This document shows, in pieces, positions 36,567 through 45,007 of a stretch of DNA of 64,000 bases (its first letter is position 1; each line of letters begins with the position of its first letter). Location of the stretch: NCBI RefSeq assembly GCF_003015145.1, contig NZ_CP027845.1:1408412-1472411 (forward strand), written 5' to 3'. A program made the position numbers and the translations under genes. The notes beneath the pieces were generated by a model. It saw only the letters and a program-made list of their open reading frames with translations. It searched no databases and had not been told where the DNA came from. Source of the DNA: Candidatus Phycorickettsia trachydisci (lineage in GTDB: Bacteria > Pseudomonadota > Alphaproteobacteria > Rickettsiales > Rickettsiaceae).

Positions 36567-39470
36567 ATGCTTAAACCTAAACAACAAAAAATGATACAAA
36601 ATCTTAAATTGCATAATAGAGTAACATCAGACCTAAAAACTAATCATAACCTTTTAATAGGAGCTTTACGCCTCTTATTAGTTCATTCAATTCAGGACCA
36701 ATCTTATCTTGAAACAGTTAAAGCAATACTTAACTTTTTCCAAGTCAATCTGGAGCAAGAAGGGATTTTGTCGATGGAAGTCAAGAAGTCGATAGCAGAA
36801 AATTTAAGAATCTCATTAAGACAAGCTACTGATGAAATTTGTAGTATGATAAATAATAGCCGACCTGTAGGTTTTTCTGTCAGTCTCGAAAAATTTAAAC
36901 TTTTATTTAAATTTTTAAGCGTTGAATGTGCATACGAATTTTTAGGTATTCAGATTGGAATAGAACCAGAGTATTTTTTAGAGAGAATTTTAATTAACAA
37001 AGTTAGTTATAGGAACTATTGTGCTAAAAAATGTAAGGGAATAAATATCAATGATAGCAAATATAATCCTAATACGTTTACAGCTCAAGCCCCATGTTTT
37101 ACAGATCAATATTTAGCTGATATGTTACATAAACTTCTGATAGGCCAAGCTTTAAGAAATTATGAAATTGAAAGGTTATTTGATATACCTAACTTAGCTT
37201 CTAAGCTAAATCCAGACCAAGAGAAACAAATTCAGAAAAGAATTTTGAATGATGCTATGATATATTGGCAATTGGTTGATTCTATAGATGAACTTCAAAA
37301 ATTTACGAATATAGTAACACGTCATCCTACTTGCATCAAAGATTATCCATTTTTATTAAAAAACAAAATTCTTCTTCTGGATAATCATAATACCGAAGCT
37401 GTTTTGAAGAGTTATTTATCTCCGATAAAATTAGAACTTTTAAGAGATTTAATAGTTGATATAAAAAATACTGTTGATAAAATTCCGCCGCAAGAAATTG
37501 ATCTAAACCTTGTAACGTTAGTCAAAAATATATCAGGAAATTTGGAGCGTTTTTGTTTTGAAAAACATTTCAATGGCATATGCCTAGAATTAAAATCTAT
37601 ATCATTCGAAATGTCGGGCAATGAAACTGTTTCAACTGAAGATGCCATACTAATAGCTTTAACTTTATTCAGAAGCCACGGTGCTGATGACCTAATTTCC
37701 TTAAGAAAAAAGCACTTATTAGAAAAGTGTATAAAATTACTAGAGCCTTACTTATTATTAGATTTATTGATAAATCCAGGTGTTTTTTCTCTTCACGCGC
37801 CCATAAACCGTATTGCGATTCACCACATGGAAAAAGATAAGTTATTAGACTGGTTTATATTAAATAGACAAGTCCAAAAATCTAATGAAAGAGGAGTATT
37901 GAGTGTATACAAAAGTAATACAAATGAAATTTTAGAATCCTTGCCTCAGTCTAGCTTACTTTTTATATTAATGAAAGAAAAGTTTACAGCCTCTCAAGCA
38001 ATGTTTTATGCTTACAACAATGATATCATTAGGCTCCAAGATTCATTGGACGAAGTTGAAGAATGCCCATCAATAGGTAATACTAGTTTAAACGTTGTTA
38101 AGGCAAACTTGGTATCCGCACTACTGGAAAATCAAGAAATTACAACAATAGATCCTGCAGTATGTACTATTGTAGATTCTATAAATTTTGGAGATTCTCA
38201 AACCGAAGATCAAAATCAAAAATTTCAGGAAAATTACATCATGTGTTTTATTTATCGAGAACTATCCAATAGAATCTCCCACCAAGATAAGGCTATTAAA
38301 TATTTCAATAAAGCATTGAAAGATTTGCGAGCAATTAATGCAGCACATTTAGAAAGTCGATTTCGTGAGTTTGAAATAAATGAAACTAATGTGCGAGACA
38401 ATCAAGCCATGGCTATCTTAGCAATTAAATACGGCCTAGATTATCAAGAATACATGGTGTACATTGAAAAAGTTTCAAGAATTACTAAAAACCAGTCTTT
38501 AATTGCAGATATATATAATTTCAAAAGACTTGTTGCTGATATTGAAGAATATAAGAGCCAAATTGATTTTGTTGATCTAGTATCGAAGGTAGCTCAAAAT
38601 AACTCTATATCGAAGCTGAGCAAATCTTTAAGAGACGAATTTAATAAAGAAATAGCTGAGTCAAAGCTTTTACTACAACAGGAAGAAGCTTTATTATTAC
38701 CTTTAACAGAATCTGTTGAAGATGTTAATGGCTCAAGTGAAATTGCACAAACACAAGATGCAACACCACAAGTGAGTCAACATAAGATTAAGAATTTTGA
38801 ATTAATTACAAATAAAGCAACTCCAACCCAATCACAAGCACAAAATGCTTCTTTTGTAAAGATAGATCATGCTGCTATAGCTATTAAAGCTAAATCAAAT
38901 GAAATTGCATATCATCTCCAACAAATTTTTCAAAAAAGTAAAGAAGCTAAAAAAGCTATATGGCATGAAATTATTCCATCTTGGTCTATAGATGGACAAA
39001 AGTATACCTCGACTAGTCCTGAGGTAGTAGGTATTTGGGACAATATTTATGCAATAATATCCCCCCAACTGTTATCAAGTATGTCTAAAAAAATACGTGA
39101 ACAATGTGAAAATGCCTTTTATAAAGGGTACGCTACGAGATTTAAAGGTTCTAATGGATTTAAGTTAGTCCAAAAACTTGTATGGGAACTTAAATGTAAT
39201 TTGCTCATAAGATGGGCCGTAAAATCCAAAGATATTGATGTGATAACTAAAGCAGTATTATTAATAGTTGATCATCAGACAGACCATGAAGGCATTGAAA
39301 ATTTAGTAAAATTAAAACGTACCGGTAAAATAGTAGATACGATTACTTATTCTAATTTATCTCCAACAGACAAAGACGAAAAGTTATCTCAAGCAGATTA
39401 TGATCTTGGTTATGGTAACGTAGATACAGATGAATCTGTTGAAGATATAGAGTATATACTTAGCGGGTGA
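36567..39470 (+). CDS. Large helical protein of unknown function, 967 aa, paralogue of the 910-aa protein
   Basis: No family recognised. The protein is almost wholly alpha-helical, with TPR-like pairs around residues 555-620 (YIMCFIYRELSNRISHQDKA, then IKYFNKALKDLRAINAA). A Gln/Thr/Ser linker lies at ~715-775. The C-terminal domain (~775-910) contains EIIPSWSIDGQKYTSTSPEV, then ISPQLLSSMSKKIREQCENAFYKG. It parallels EVPSWHYKDDRNEF ... FIKIDQDTLNFLKKRAKVKAEKF in the 910-aa protein. Same order of parts and similar length support a two-member family in this window. The start at 36567 has no strong Shine-Dalgarno. Confidence 0.65.
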   Translation: MLKPKQQKMIQNLKLHNRVTSDLKTNHNLLIGALRLLLVHSIQDQSYLETVKAILNFFQVNLEQEGILSMEVKKSIAENLRISLRQATDEICSMINNSRPVGFSVSLEKFKLLFKFLSVECAYEFLGIQIGIEPEYFLERILINKVSYRNYCAKKCKGININDSKYNPNTFTAQAPCFTDQYLADMLHKLLIGQALRNYEIERLFDIPNLASKLNPDQEKQIQKRILNDAMIYWQLVDSIDELQKFTNIVTRHPTCIKDYPFLLKNKILLLDNHNTEAVLKSYLSPIKLELLRDLIVDIKNTVDKIPPQEIDLNLVTLVKNISGNLERFCFEKHFNGICLELKSISFEMSGNETVSTEDAILIALTLFRSHGADDLISLRKKHLLEKCIKLLEPYLLLDLLINPGVFSLHAPINRIAIHHMEKDKLLDWFILNRQVQKSNERGVLSVYKSNTNEILESLPQSSLLFILMKEKFTASQAMFYAYNNDIIRLQDSLDEVEECPSIGNTSLNVVKANLVSALLENQEITTIDPAVCTIVDSINFGDSQTEDQNQKFQENYIMCFIYRELSNRISHQDKAIKYFNKALKDLRAINAAHLESRFREFEINETNVRDNQAMAILAIKYGLDYQEYMVYIEKVSRITKNQSLIADIYNFKRLVADIEEYKSQIDFVDLVSKVAQNNSISKLSKSLRDEFNKEIAESKLLLQQEEALLLPLTESVEDVNGSSEIAQTQDATPQVSQHKIKNFELITNKATPTQSQAQNASFVKIDHAAIAIKAKSNEIAYHLQQIFQKSKEAKKAIWHEIIPSWSIDGQKYTSTSPEVVGIWDNIYAIISPQLLSSMSKKIREQCENAFYKGYATRFKGSNGFKLVQKLVWELKCNLLIRWAVKSKDIDVITKAVLLIVDHQTDHEGIENLVKLKRTGKIVDTITYSNLSPTDKDEKLSQADYDLGYGNVDTDESVEDIEYILSG

Positions 39471-39530
39471 AGCTGTTGTGAATTATGGATGATTTGTTTT
39501 ATAAAAGCTGAAAAGTTGTTGAAATTTGCT

Positions 39531-39863
39531 TCATCCTATTTGCTCTAATTCCTGGTCTTGTAATCTGAAAATTTTGTCACTTTGCTCAGCAAGTCCAAGA
39601 TTATGAGTTGCAATTACAAATCCTGTATTAGTTTGTTTAGCAATGTTTTTAATTAGATCAAATACTTCTGTCGCATTTTTGCTTTCTAATAAAATTTCTA
39701 TTAAGCTTTTGGTGCGCTTGCTATCAAATTCTGGTAAGTTCTGTCCTGTAACGTAGTGTGCATCAATTCCTTTGTGCTTAAGCTCATTAACTAAAGTAGC
39801 AGAATAGTCATAATCTCCTGAATGCAATGAGTCAAAAGGAAGGGATATAAAGAAGATTTGCAT
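39531..39863 (-). pseudogene. Chimeric ORF ending in a LolD-type ABC ATPase fragment
   Basis: 110 residues. Residues ~63-110 (ESKNATEVFDLIKNIAKQTN, then TGFVIATHNLGLAEQSDKIF) match the end of LolD-like ABC ATPases: the region after the Walker B, with the H-loop His in ATHNL. The N-terminal ~60 residues are unrelated and unrecognised. Without Walker A, signature and Walker B motifs it cannot work as an ATPase. It looks like a recombination product joining a fragment of a core lipoprotein-transport gene to other DNA. Confidence 0.6.
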
Positions 39864-39880
39864 TAAATTTTTATTAATTA

Positions 39881-40240
39881 CTAGCTTACTTCAATGTAAT
39901 ATTCACCTCCTATAACTTGTAGATGTCCATCTTTAACTTCAAGATGAGCCTCGGGGTGGTTTATAATATCTTTTAGTTCAGAATTACTCTCAGATAAAAA
40001 ATACATTACGTCTTTACCACAAAGATTTGATAAAGATAGGTCTGCATTATGCTTTATTAATTCAATTAAGCATGGAATGTTACCATTTTCTGGGGCTAAT
40101 TGAGCCGGAGTATAAAAACCTATAGTATTTTGGTCAACGTTTGCACTAAAATCTTCAATCAATATTTTTAGTATTTCTGGACTACCTTTTGCTGCAACAA
40201 AGTTTTGAAAAGCAAGACATATTTTGACTTTAACATTCTA
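39881..40240 (-). pseudogene. Ankyrin-repeat gene fragment
   Basis: The minus-strand frame encodes FVAAKGSPEILKILIEDFSA, then QLAPENGNIPCLIELIKHNADLSL: two degenerate ankyrin units. It is open up to about 40240 with no good ATG before residue MIEDF at 40162. It ends in a short strand-rich tail (LEVKDGHLQVIGGEYYIEV). It has no complete repeat array and is probably a leftover of a larger gene. Confidence 0.55.
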
Positions 40241-40368
40241 AATCGAATAGAAAAATAGTTATAAAATTATTGCTATTTCAGACGGTATCTTTTTCCCCAA
40301 TTATCTAAGTTTATGTATAGAATTGTATGGATCTGTAAATTTTTATAATTATATCATAGTATTTTATA

Positions 40369-40397
40369 TTGACATTATATAAAAAAAGTGGCATTAT
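40369..40397 (+). promoter_or_regulatory. Probable sigma-70-type promoter of the AbrB/VapC pair
   Basis: A perfect TTGACA (40369-40374) is followed after 17 bp by CATTAT (40392-40397), four of six matches to TATAAT. The antitoxin ATG lies 46 bp downstream of the -10. Spacing is ideal. Confidence 0.6.
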
Positions 40398-40443
40398 CTG
40401 AATAAGATAGATTTTATATTAAATATTATAGTTAAAAATTTTT

Positions 40444-40713
40444 ATGAAAAATAAAGTTGAAAAGACATTAATGCGTACAAAATTAGGTGAAGGAGGTAGG
40501 GTGATTATACCTCTAGCCTTTCGCCAGAATTTGCATCTAGCAGTAGGAGATGAGGTGATTTTACAAATGGATAGTAATTCTATAAACATCACTACGCCAT
40601 ATCAAGCTTTACAAAAGCTACAAGCTAAGGTAAGGAATAACTTACAATCAATAAATCAAAATATTTCTTTAGTTGATGAATTAGTATCTATAAGACGTTC
40701 CGAAGATGAGTAA
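40444..40713 (+). CDS. AbrB/MazE-type antitoxin (VapB-like)
   Basis: 89 residues. The N-terminal swapped-hairpin DNA-binding domain is plain: TKLGEGGRVIIPLAFRQNLHLAVGDEVIL, with the GRVxIPxxxRxxLxxxxGD pattern. The C-terminal helix (ALQKLQAKVRNNLQSINQ) and acidic end would bind the toxin. It overlaps the PIN toxin by 8 bp, so the two are translated together. It likely represses the promoter at 40369-40397. Confidence 0.9.
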   Translation: MKNKVEKTLMRTKLGEGGRVIIPLAFRQNLHLAVGDEVILQMDSNSINITTPYQALQKLQAKVRNNLQSINQNISLVDELVSIRRSEDE

Positions 40714-41095
40714 TAGTGTAGTATTAGATGCATCTGCATTATTAGCTTTGGTGCAAGAGGAAAGGGGAGCTGAAAAGCTTAAACCATTAATTAGAAAGGC
40801 AGTTATGTCTACAGTAAATGTAGCTGAGTCTTTAACTGCTTTACAACGTATTAATATTCCTTCCAACGAAGCATCTTTGCTAATTAATGAAATAGTAGCT
40901 GACGTTATTCCTTTTGATATGGAACAGGCATTATATGTCGCTGATTTATATCCTCAAGTTAAACATAAGGGATTATCTTTAGGAGATCGAACTTGTATTG
41001 CTTTAGGAATGAAGCTAAAAGCTCCAATATATACGGCAGATAATGCTTGGACTGATTTAAATTTAAATGGTGTTGATATTAGGTTGATACGCTAA
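40706..41095 (+). CDS. PIN-domain toxin (VapC-like)
   Basis: 129 residues with the full PIN acidic set: VVLDASALLALVQEE (Asp), TVNVAESLTAL (Glu), LSLGDRTCIALG (Asp) and IYTADNAW (Asp). PIN toxins cleave RNA, often initiator tRNA or rRNA. Both this toxin and its antitoxin are intact, unlike the pair at 14 kb. Confidence 0.9.
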   Translation: MSNSVVLDASALLALVQEERGAEKLKPLIRKAVMSTVNVAESLTALQRINIPSNEASLLINEIVADVIPFDMEQALYVADLYPQVKHKGLSLGDRTCIALGMKLKAPIYTADNAWTDLNLNGVDIRLIR

Positions 41096-41301
41096 ATCAA
41101 ATGTCATTAAAATAAAAAATGGCAATAAATACTTATTATGCTCTTTCTATAAAAGAAAGCTATTTTATGTATTAATGTTACTATCAATAGATCAAGGTCT
41201 AGTGATAGTCTCTGGATATGCCAAAAATAACTGTCACGCAAATACTTTTTAAGTTTTGATAGGTATTTTATCGTTACGTCCCTAATTTTAAAGATTGAAA
41301 A

Positions 41302-41368
41302 CAAGAGTTAGAAAAAGCTGGTTGTGAAGAGATATATGAAGAACAAGTTCTCTCAAAAGTTGCTAGAC
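41302..41368 (+). pseudogene. Serine recombinase N-terminal scrap
   Basis: About 22 codons read QELEKAGCEEIYEEQVLSKV. This matches the segment after the catalytic region of resolvases (compare KALQEAGCKKYFTEKASG at 22.3 kb). No start and no continuation are found. It ends at the 3' end of the YoeB gene. Confidence 0.5.
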
Positions 41369-41629
41369 TTAATTATCGCCATAATGGGTCCACATCTTCA
41401 AAACTTTAATTATTTTAAGATCCTCAATAACTTCAAAAACCAATCTATGCTTAATAGTTATCCTTAAAGAATAAAAGCCTTTCAGTTCACCATATAATTT
41501 TTTCACAGGAGGTTTGAAGGGATTTTCTTGTATTAATAGCAATAACTTTTTAACTTTGTGGTCTAGGGCAGCTTTTTTTATATTTATATAATCTTTTTGG
41601 GATTCTTTGGTCAGAAGGACTTTATACAT
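41369..41629 (-). CDS. yoeB: YoeB-type toxin (Txe/YoeB family mRNA interferase)
   Basis: 86 residues. The RelE-fold pattern of YoeB is clear: LTKESQKDYINIKK, then LLIQENPFKPPVKKLYGELKGFYSLRI, then KHRLVFEVIEDLKIIKVLKMWTHYG. Conserved positions are the NPF and R-I/H-R-L-V-F residues and the terminal His-Tyr. YoeB cleaves mRNA on the ribosome. The gene overlaps its antitoxin by 8 bp. Confidence 0.93.
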   Translation of the reverse strand: MYKVLLTKESQKDYINIKKAALDHKVKKLLLLIQENPFKPPVKKLYGELKGFYSLRITIKHRLVFEVIEDLKIIKVLKMWTHYGDN

Positions 41630-41870
41630 CTAGGTCTTTTAGTTCTATGCATTCATTCAAATCCTCTTTAGATGCTTTTTTAATTGAGTCTACTAAACCA
41701 GGTATAGATTGAAGATATAAGGTCTCTTGCATTGCTTCGTAATCTTCTTTAGTAATAAGCACTACATCATTTCTTTTGCTTTTGACATAGACTGGCTCAT
41801 GAGATATTGCCACCTCGTCAATTATTTTGTAGAGGTTTGCTCTAGCTTGTGTTGCGGTAAGTAATTTCAT
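41622..41870 (-). CDS. yefM: YefM/Phd-type antitoxin
   Basis: 82 residues. ATQARANLYKIIDEV, then SHEPVYVKSKRNDVVLITKEDYEAMQETLYLQSIP, is the standard YefM pattern, including the WxxLxETLYLLSxP-like neutralising segment. It precedes and overlaps yoeB, the normal antitoxin-first order. The module is intact. An AT-rich stretch with TACGTACGTA (~41905-41914) lies upstream on the minus strand and may contain its operator. Confidence 0.93.
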   Translation of the reverse strand: MKLLTATQARANLYKIIDEVAISHEPVYVKSKRNDVVLITKEDYEAMQETLYLQSIPGLVDSIKKASKEDLNECIELKDLDV

Positions 41871-41945
41871 AAAATATTCTTTTTATTATAGCGTACAATA
41901 TTACGTACGTATAGTCAAGCAATTAATCATATAAAATAAAAAAGA

Positions 41946-42072
41946 TCAAAGAGTAAGGTAGCGATAAAAGATAGCTCGAGAAATGTTAAGGGTTTTACAA
42001 ATATCGTCAATGCTGATTCCGTGGTTTTTGTGCATTTTTTTAGCTGTCAAGACTTTTGGATCTGTACTCGTA
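41946..42072 (-). pseudogene. Resolvase C-terminal helix-turn-helix fragment next to the transposon end
   Basis: Minus-strand frame TSTDPKVLTAKKMHKNHGIS, then IDDICKTLNISRAIFYRYLTL and stop, is the C-terminal DNA-binding domain of a small serine recombinase. Its upstream half is missing exactly where the transposon end begins (~42071). The transposon probably landed in, or deleted up to, this resolvase gene. Confidence 0.7.
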
Positions 42073-42243
42073 GCGGATTGATTTCATAAAGAGGTCGGCC
42101 CGCTTTTATCCCCACAAACTGGCTCAGATTTATTGATTCTATAAATTCAGTTGGGCTCGAATTAAATGATCGTGAAAAATTTCCGGCTCAAATTAACTGC
42201 TCCTATATTTTAACCCGGCTCAGTTTATTTGATTTTATAATGT
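42071..42243 (+). mobile_element. Transposon end with repeated GGCTC-type sites (left end)
   Basis: From GCGGATTGATTT through CGCTTTTATCC, and then four GGCTC-containing blocks (42120, 42154, 42192 and 42227 regions), this is an inverted copy of the end at 48113-48171 plus 50009-50096. The blocks GGCTCGAATTAAA and GGCTCAAATTAAC repeat about every 35-38 bp, like the multiple transposase-binding sites of Tn7/Tn5053/Mu-type elements. The outer tip is uncertain by a few bases. Confidence 0.75.
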
Positions 42244-42254
42244 AATAAATACAT

Positions 42255-43361
42255 TTAAGCTTCAGTCACTCCAGTTAAATCCTGCTCACTTTGAGATGAA
42301 TCACTTATTTCGGTATATTGACCTGAAATAATATTAACAAACTTGCTGCAACAGTAATTTATCGATGATCCTAGGGAATCAAAAAAATCTAAGATGGCAG
42401 AATTGCAGTCTCTATTTAACCCTAAATCACGTTTTAGTTGATATAATTCTTGTAATTTTTTTCTTTCAAAACTATCTATAGACAACCTGCGATATTGTAA
42501 AGGAGCATCTTCATCTTCTATTTCTGATAAACCAAGTAAAATTTGATCTTTAAAATCTTTGGATTGAGGGCTAAGATTCATTGTCCATTTATTTGGAGCA
42601 CATACGCCATGGGTGCCTCGAATTTCATAACCTTGTAATTTAAGATATGTATGGCAAAATCCGCAAGGCAGTTTGGAAACACCTATATAATAACTGTCTA
42701 CTAAACCCACTTTTGGAAAATATAAGCTGATATTGTATTCTGCGTGCAAATTCTCTTTATTATCTAATACTACGTAATTCTCTATCCTATATTCATTTAA
42801 TGTTTTATATAATACTTTATTAACATCTTGTAAAGGCCTTAGAAGCAGTTCCTTAATTTCTATATCTTTAGCTTTGGTAGAATGGGCTAGCTGAGTATAT
42901 TTTTTAAGAGAATTAATTAAACCATTATATGAGTCTAATATGCTGTTATAAATTTCTTGTAGAGGTTGATTTTCAATATGTTCAAAAAAATTTAGTCTTA
43001 AATTAGAACGTGTATCTATAAATAATTTTATCTCTCTTTTAAATTCTTCGTTTTGCTCATGTACTTCTTGATTGATGACAAAATCTTTAAAATCCCTATT
43101 CAATAACAAATATAAAGCTAAAGTATTCTCTACTTGGTTAGTCGTTATAGCTTCAAATATTAACTGCAGCTGTATATTTAACAGAGGCTTATTCTGTTTC
43201 GTGATTTGGCTATTATAAGAAATATACAATATGTCTTTATACTTAAAAGTAGCGGTACAAGCTGTGGTAATGTGGAAACAACTAGCCAAGGCATCTAAAA
43301 TCCTGCTGTGATAATTAAATTGATATCGATGGTCACGCTTGGAACAAACTATATAACTCAT
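42255..43361 (-). CDS. Deaminase-superfamily protein (OTT_1508-like), 368 aa
   Basis: The C-terminal domain has the zinc-deaminase signature: LHAEYNISLYFP with His206-Ala-Glu208, and SKLPCGFCHTYL with Cys233-x-x-Cys236, joined by the strand YYIGV. The catalytic Glu and three zinc ligands are thus all present. After it come GTHGVCAPNKW and a polar tail. The N-terminal ~190 residues are helical without a recognised domain. It most resembles the OTT_1508-like deaminases of Orientia and relatives, thought to act as toxins or effectors on nucleic acids; substrate unknown. It overlaps the upstream 196-aa gene by 4 bp and lies 12 bp from the transposon end. Confidence 0.8.
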   Translation of the reverse strand: MSYIVCSKRDHRYQFNYHSRILDALASCFHITTACTATFKYKDILYISYNSQITKQNKPLLNIQLQLIFEAITTNQVENTLALYLLLNRDFKDFVINQEVHEQNEEFKREIKLFIDTRSNLRLNFFEHIENQPLQEIYNSILDSYNGLINSLKKYTQLAHSTKAKDIEIKELLLRPLQDVNKVLYKTLNEYRIENYVVLDNKENLHAEYNISLYFPKVGLVDSYYIGVSKLPCGFCHTYLKLQGYEIRGTHGVCAPNKWTMNLSPQSKDFKDQILLGLSEIEDEDAPLQYRRLSIDSFERKKLQELYQLKRDLGLNRDCNSAILDFFDSLGSSINYCCSKFVNIISGQYTEISDSSQSEQDLTGVTEA

Positions 43362-43948
43362 ACTAATTCACTTAAATGTCCTATAATATCAGTTGTATCT
43401 TCTCCTAAATCTTCTAATTTATCCAATGTTCCGCTAAGAATATTTCGAACAGTTTGACCTTCAATGTTGTATTCTGCTTTAAACTGAGAATCAAACATTT
43501 TCATAGCTATATCTTTAGTAATTTTAACTTCATCGTCTATTCCTTTTAGGAGAATATAATTAGTATATAAATTATCCAGTTGTTTGTAATTGCTTTCATC
43601 TATATAGGTATTAAAGAATCGCCTCAAAGTATCTCGAAAAGAGTTATCTAAATCCTGTTGATAACGTACTATATAAATCTCTGCAACTTTTGCATCAAGC
43701 ACTATCTTATTACGCCCATTATTATCGGTTTCTTTAATATATTTTTGTATTTTAGGTAAAGCCTGATCAAATACCATCTGTAAAGATTTTAGTCTATCCC
43801 ACATATTTACATCTAATTTTTTAGGAAATTCGAATGTGTCTATAGCTTCTTTTACAGGTAGAAGGGATTCGGGAATAGGAGTGAATTTTATGTCAAAGTA
43901 ATCTTTAATTTCCTGGTATTTGTCAGCTAGTTCTTTGTATCTGATCAT
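43358..43948 (-). CDS. Unknown 196-aa protein, operon partner of the deaminase
   Basis: No family recognised. It is alpha-helical and mildly acidic (LADKYQEIKDYFDIKFTPIP; AYIDESNYKQLDNLY-like segments; C-terminal LDKLEDLGEDTTDIIGHL). No signal peptide or membrane helix. Its stop overlaps the deaminase start (ATGA), so the two are translationally coupled. A chaperone, immunity or delivery role is possible from this layout only; nothing in the sequence decides between them. Confidence 0.6.
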   Translation of the reverse strand: MIRYKELADKYQEIKDYFDIKFTPIPESLLPVKEAIDTFEFPKKLDVNMWDRLKSLQMVFDQALPKIQKYIKETDNNGRNKIVLDAKVAEIYIVRYQQDLDNSFRDTLRRFFNTYIDESNYKQLDNLYTNYILLKGIDDEVKITKDIAMKMFDSQFKAEYNIEGQTVRNILSGTLDKLEDLGEDTTDIIGHLSELV

Positions 43949-44028
43949 AAATATTACCTTTCAATTGCTTTATAAGTTGATTATATCATACTTTCAGGTT
44001 ACAAATAGAGAGGGATTGGAGTAAGGGA

Positions 44029-44640
44029 TTATATAATGCCGAGTTTGTGGATTTCTTTAGCAAAATCTTGAGCTCTGTTAGGGTTAAGATGGCCTTGGAG
44101 GTAGGTCCTGATTTCAGCTGGTCTGGCGTTTAGGATCTCGCATAGTGCTTGTATGTTGTAGCCATGACGAGATAATTCAGCAGCAGGACTGTTTAAATCA
44201 GTTACAAGTACTGATTGAATAATATCAGGAGTAATTGGTTTGACACCTACTGTATACCCTTGTTCTAAGCTTCGAGAAAGGTAATGGCTGATTTGCAAAG
44301 GTGTTACTAGGCTGTTTATCAAAAGCTCCATAGCTTCAGCAGTAATGATGTCACCTTGAGTTACATCTTTGTTGCAGCATTGTTCAAACAACCATGAGCC
44401 ATAATGCAGCTTATTTTCTACCCAATGATTAAGGTAAAAGATCTGAGATCTTGCGCCTATCTGTTCCATAGAAGGACGTTTAAGGTCGTTAGATAATTTA
44501 GGGTGACCAGCAAGTATAACAGCTAACTTACAATCATTGCTATAAACAAGTTCCATAAGTCTTTTGAGCGAAACAAGTGTGGGGTTCGAAGCAGAAAGCA
44601 ACTTGGATAAACTAATTGATTCAAAAGGTGAAAGGCAAGG
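44029..44640 (-). pseudogene. Transposition ATPase (ExeA/TniB-like), C-terminal fragment
   Basis: The frame encodes SKLLSASNPTLVSLKRLMEL, then CKLAVILAGHPKLSNDLKRP and SMEQIGARSQIFYLN. This is the region after Walker B of AAA ATPases that serve DDE transposases (VVLAGHPxLxxxLxxPxxxQIGxR). It continues with helices to the stop. There is no Walker A or B, and the only starts are non-ATG (TTG at 44601), so the N-terminal half is missing. Confidence 0.75.
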
Positions 44641-44760
44641 TAAAAAGAAGACTTTTGATAGGATAATAAAAATCTTTATTTTTTATGTAAGATGGAATAA
44701 TCTAGTTATTGGCTTTTGAAAAGGGATAAATAAGGTTTTATATACCTTAAATAAGTGCTT
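44578..44760 (+). repeat. Dispersed repeat, copy 2
   Basis: It matches 6877-6998 in two blocks (44578-44625 and 44688-44760), the second including TGGAATAATCTAGTTATTGG. About 80 bp lie between the blocks here and are absent at 6.9 kb. This copy overlaps the start of the ATPase fragment and marks the transposon as the source of the repeat. Confidence 0.7.
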
Positions 44761-45007
44761 TTAGCATACATTTTATATGCCAAAAATAGCCTTAAATGAT
44801 ACACAAAAATTATAAAGTAAATTATAATCTGGTAAATAAATCCTTCTTAATTCAATAAGTTAGCCCTGATCTATAAGATTTTTGTGAAATTGCAAGGGTT
44901 TTTAACATAAAAAAAGTAAATGGATTTTTGATGGATTAACTTAGCTTAATTGCTCTTACAACAGACATTTAAGGGGTATAGCTTTTCTGTTTAGAACCCT
45001 TAAATTA

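Noticed and set aside
41107..41304. 65-aa minus-strand frame
   Set aside because: No homology, odd composition, and it overlaps a resolvase scrap on the other strand.
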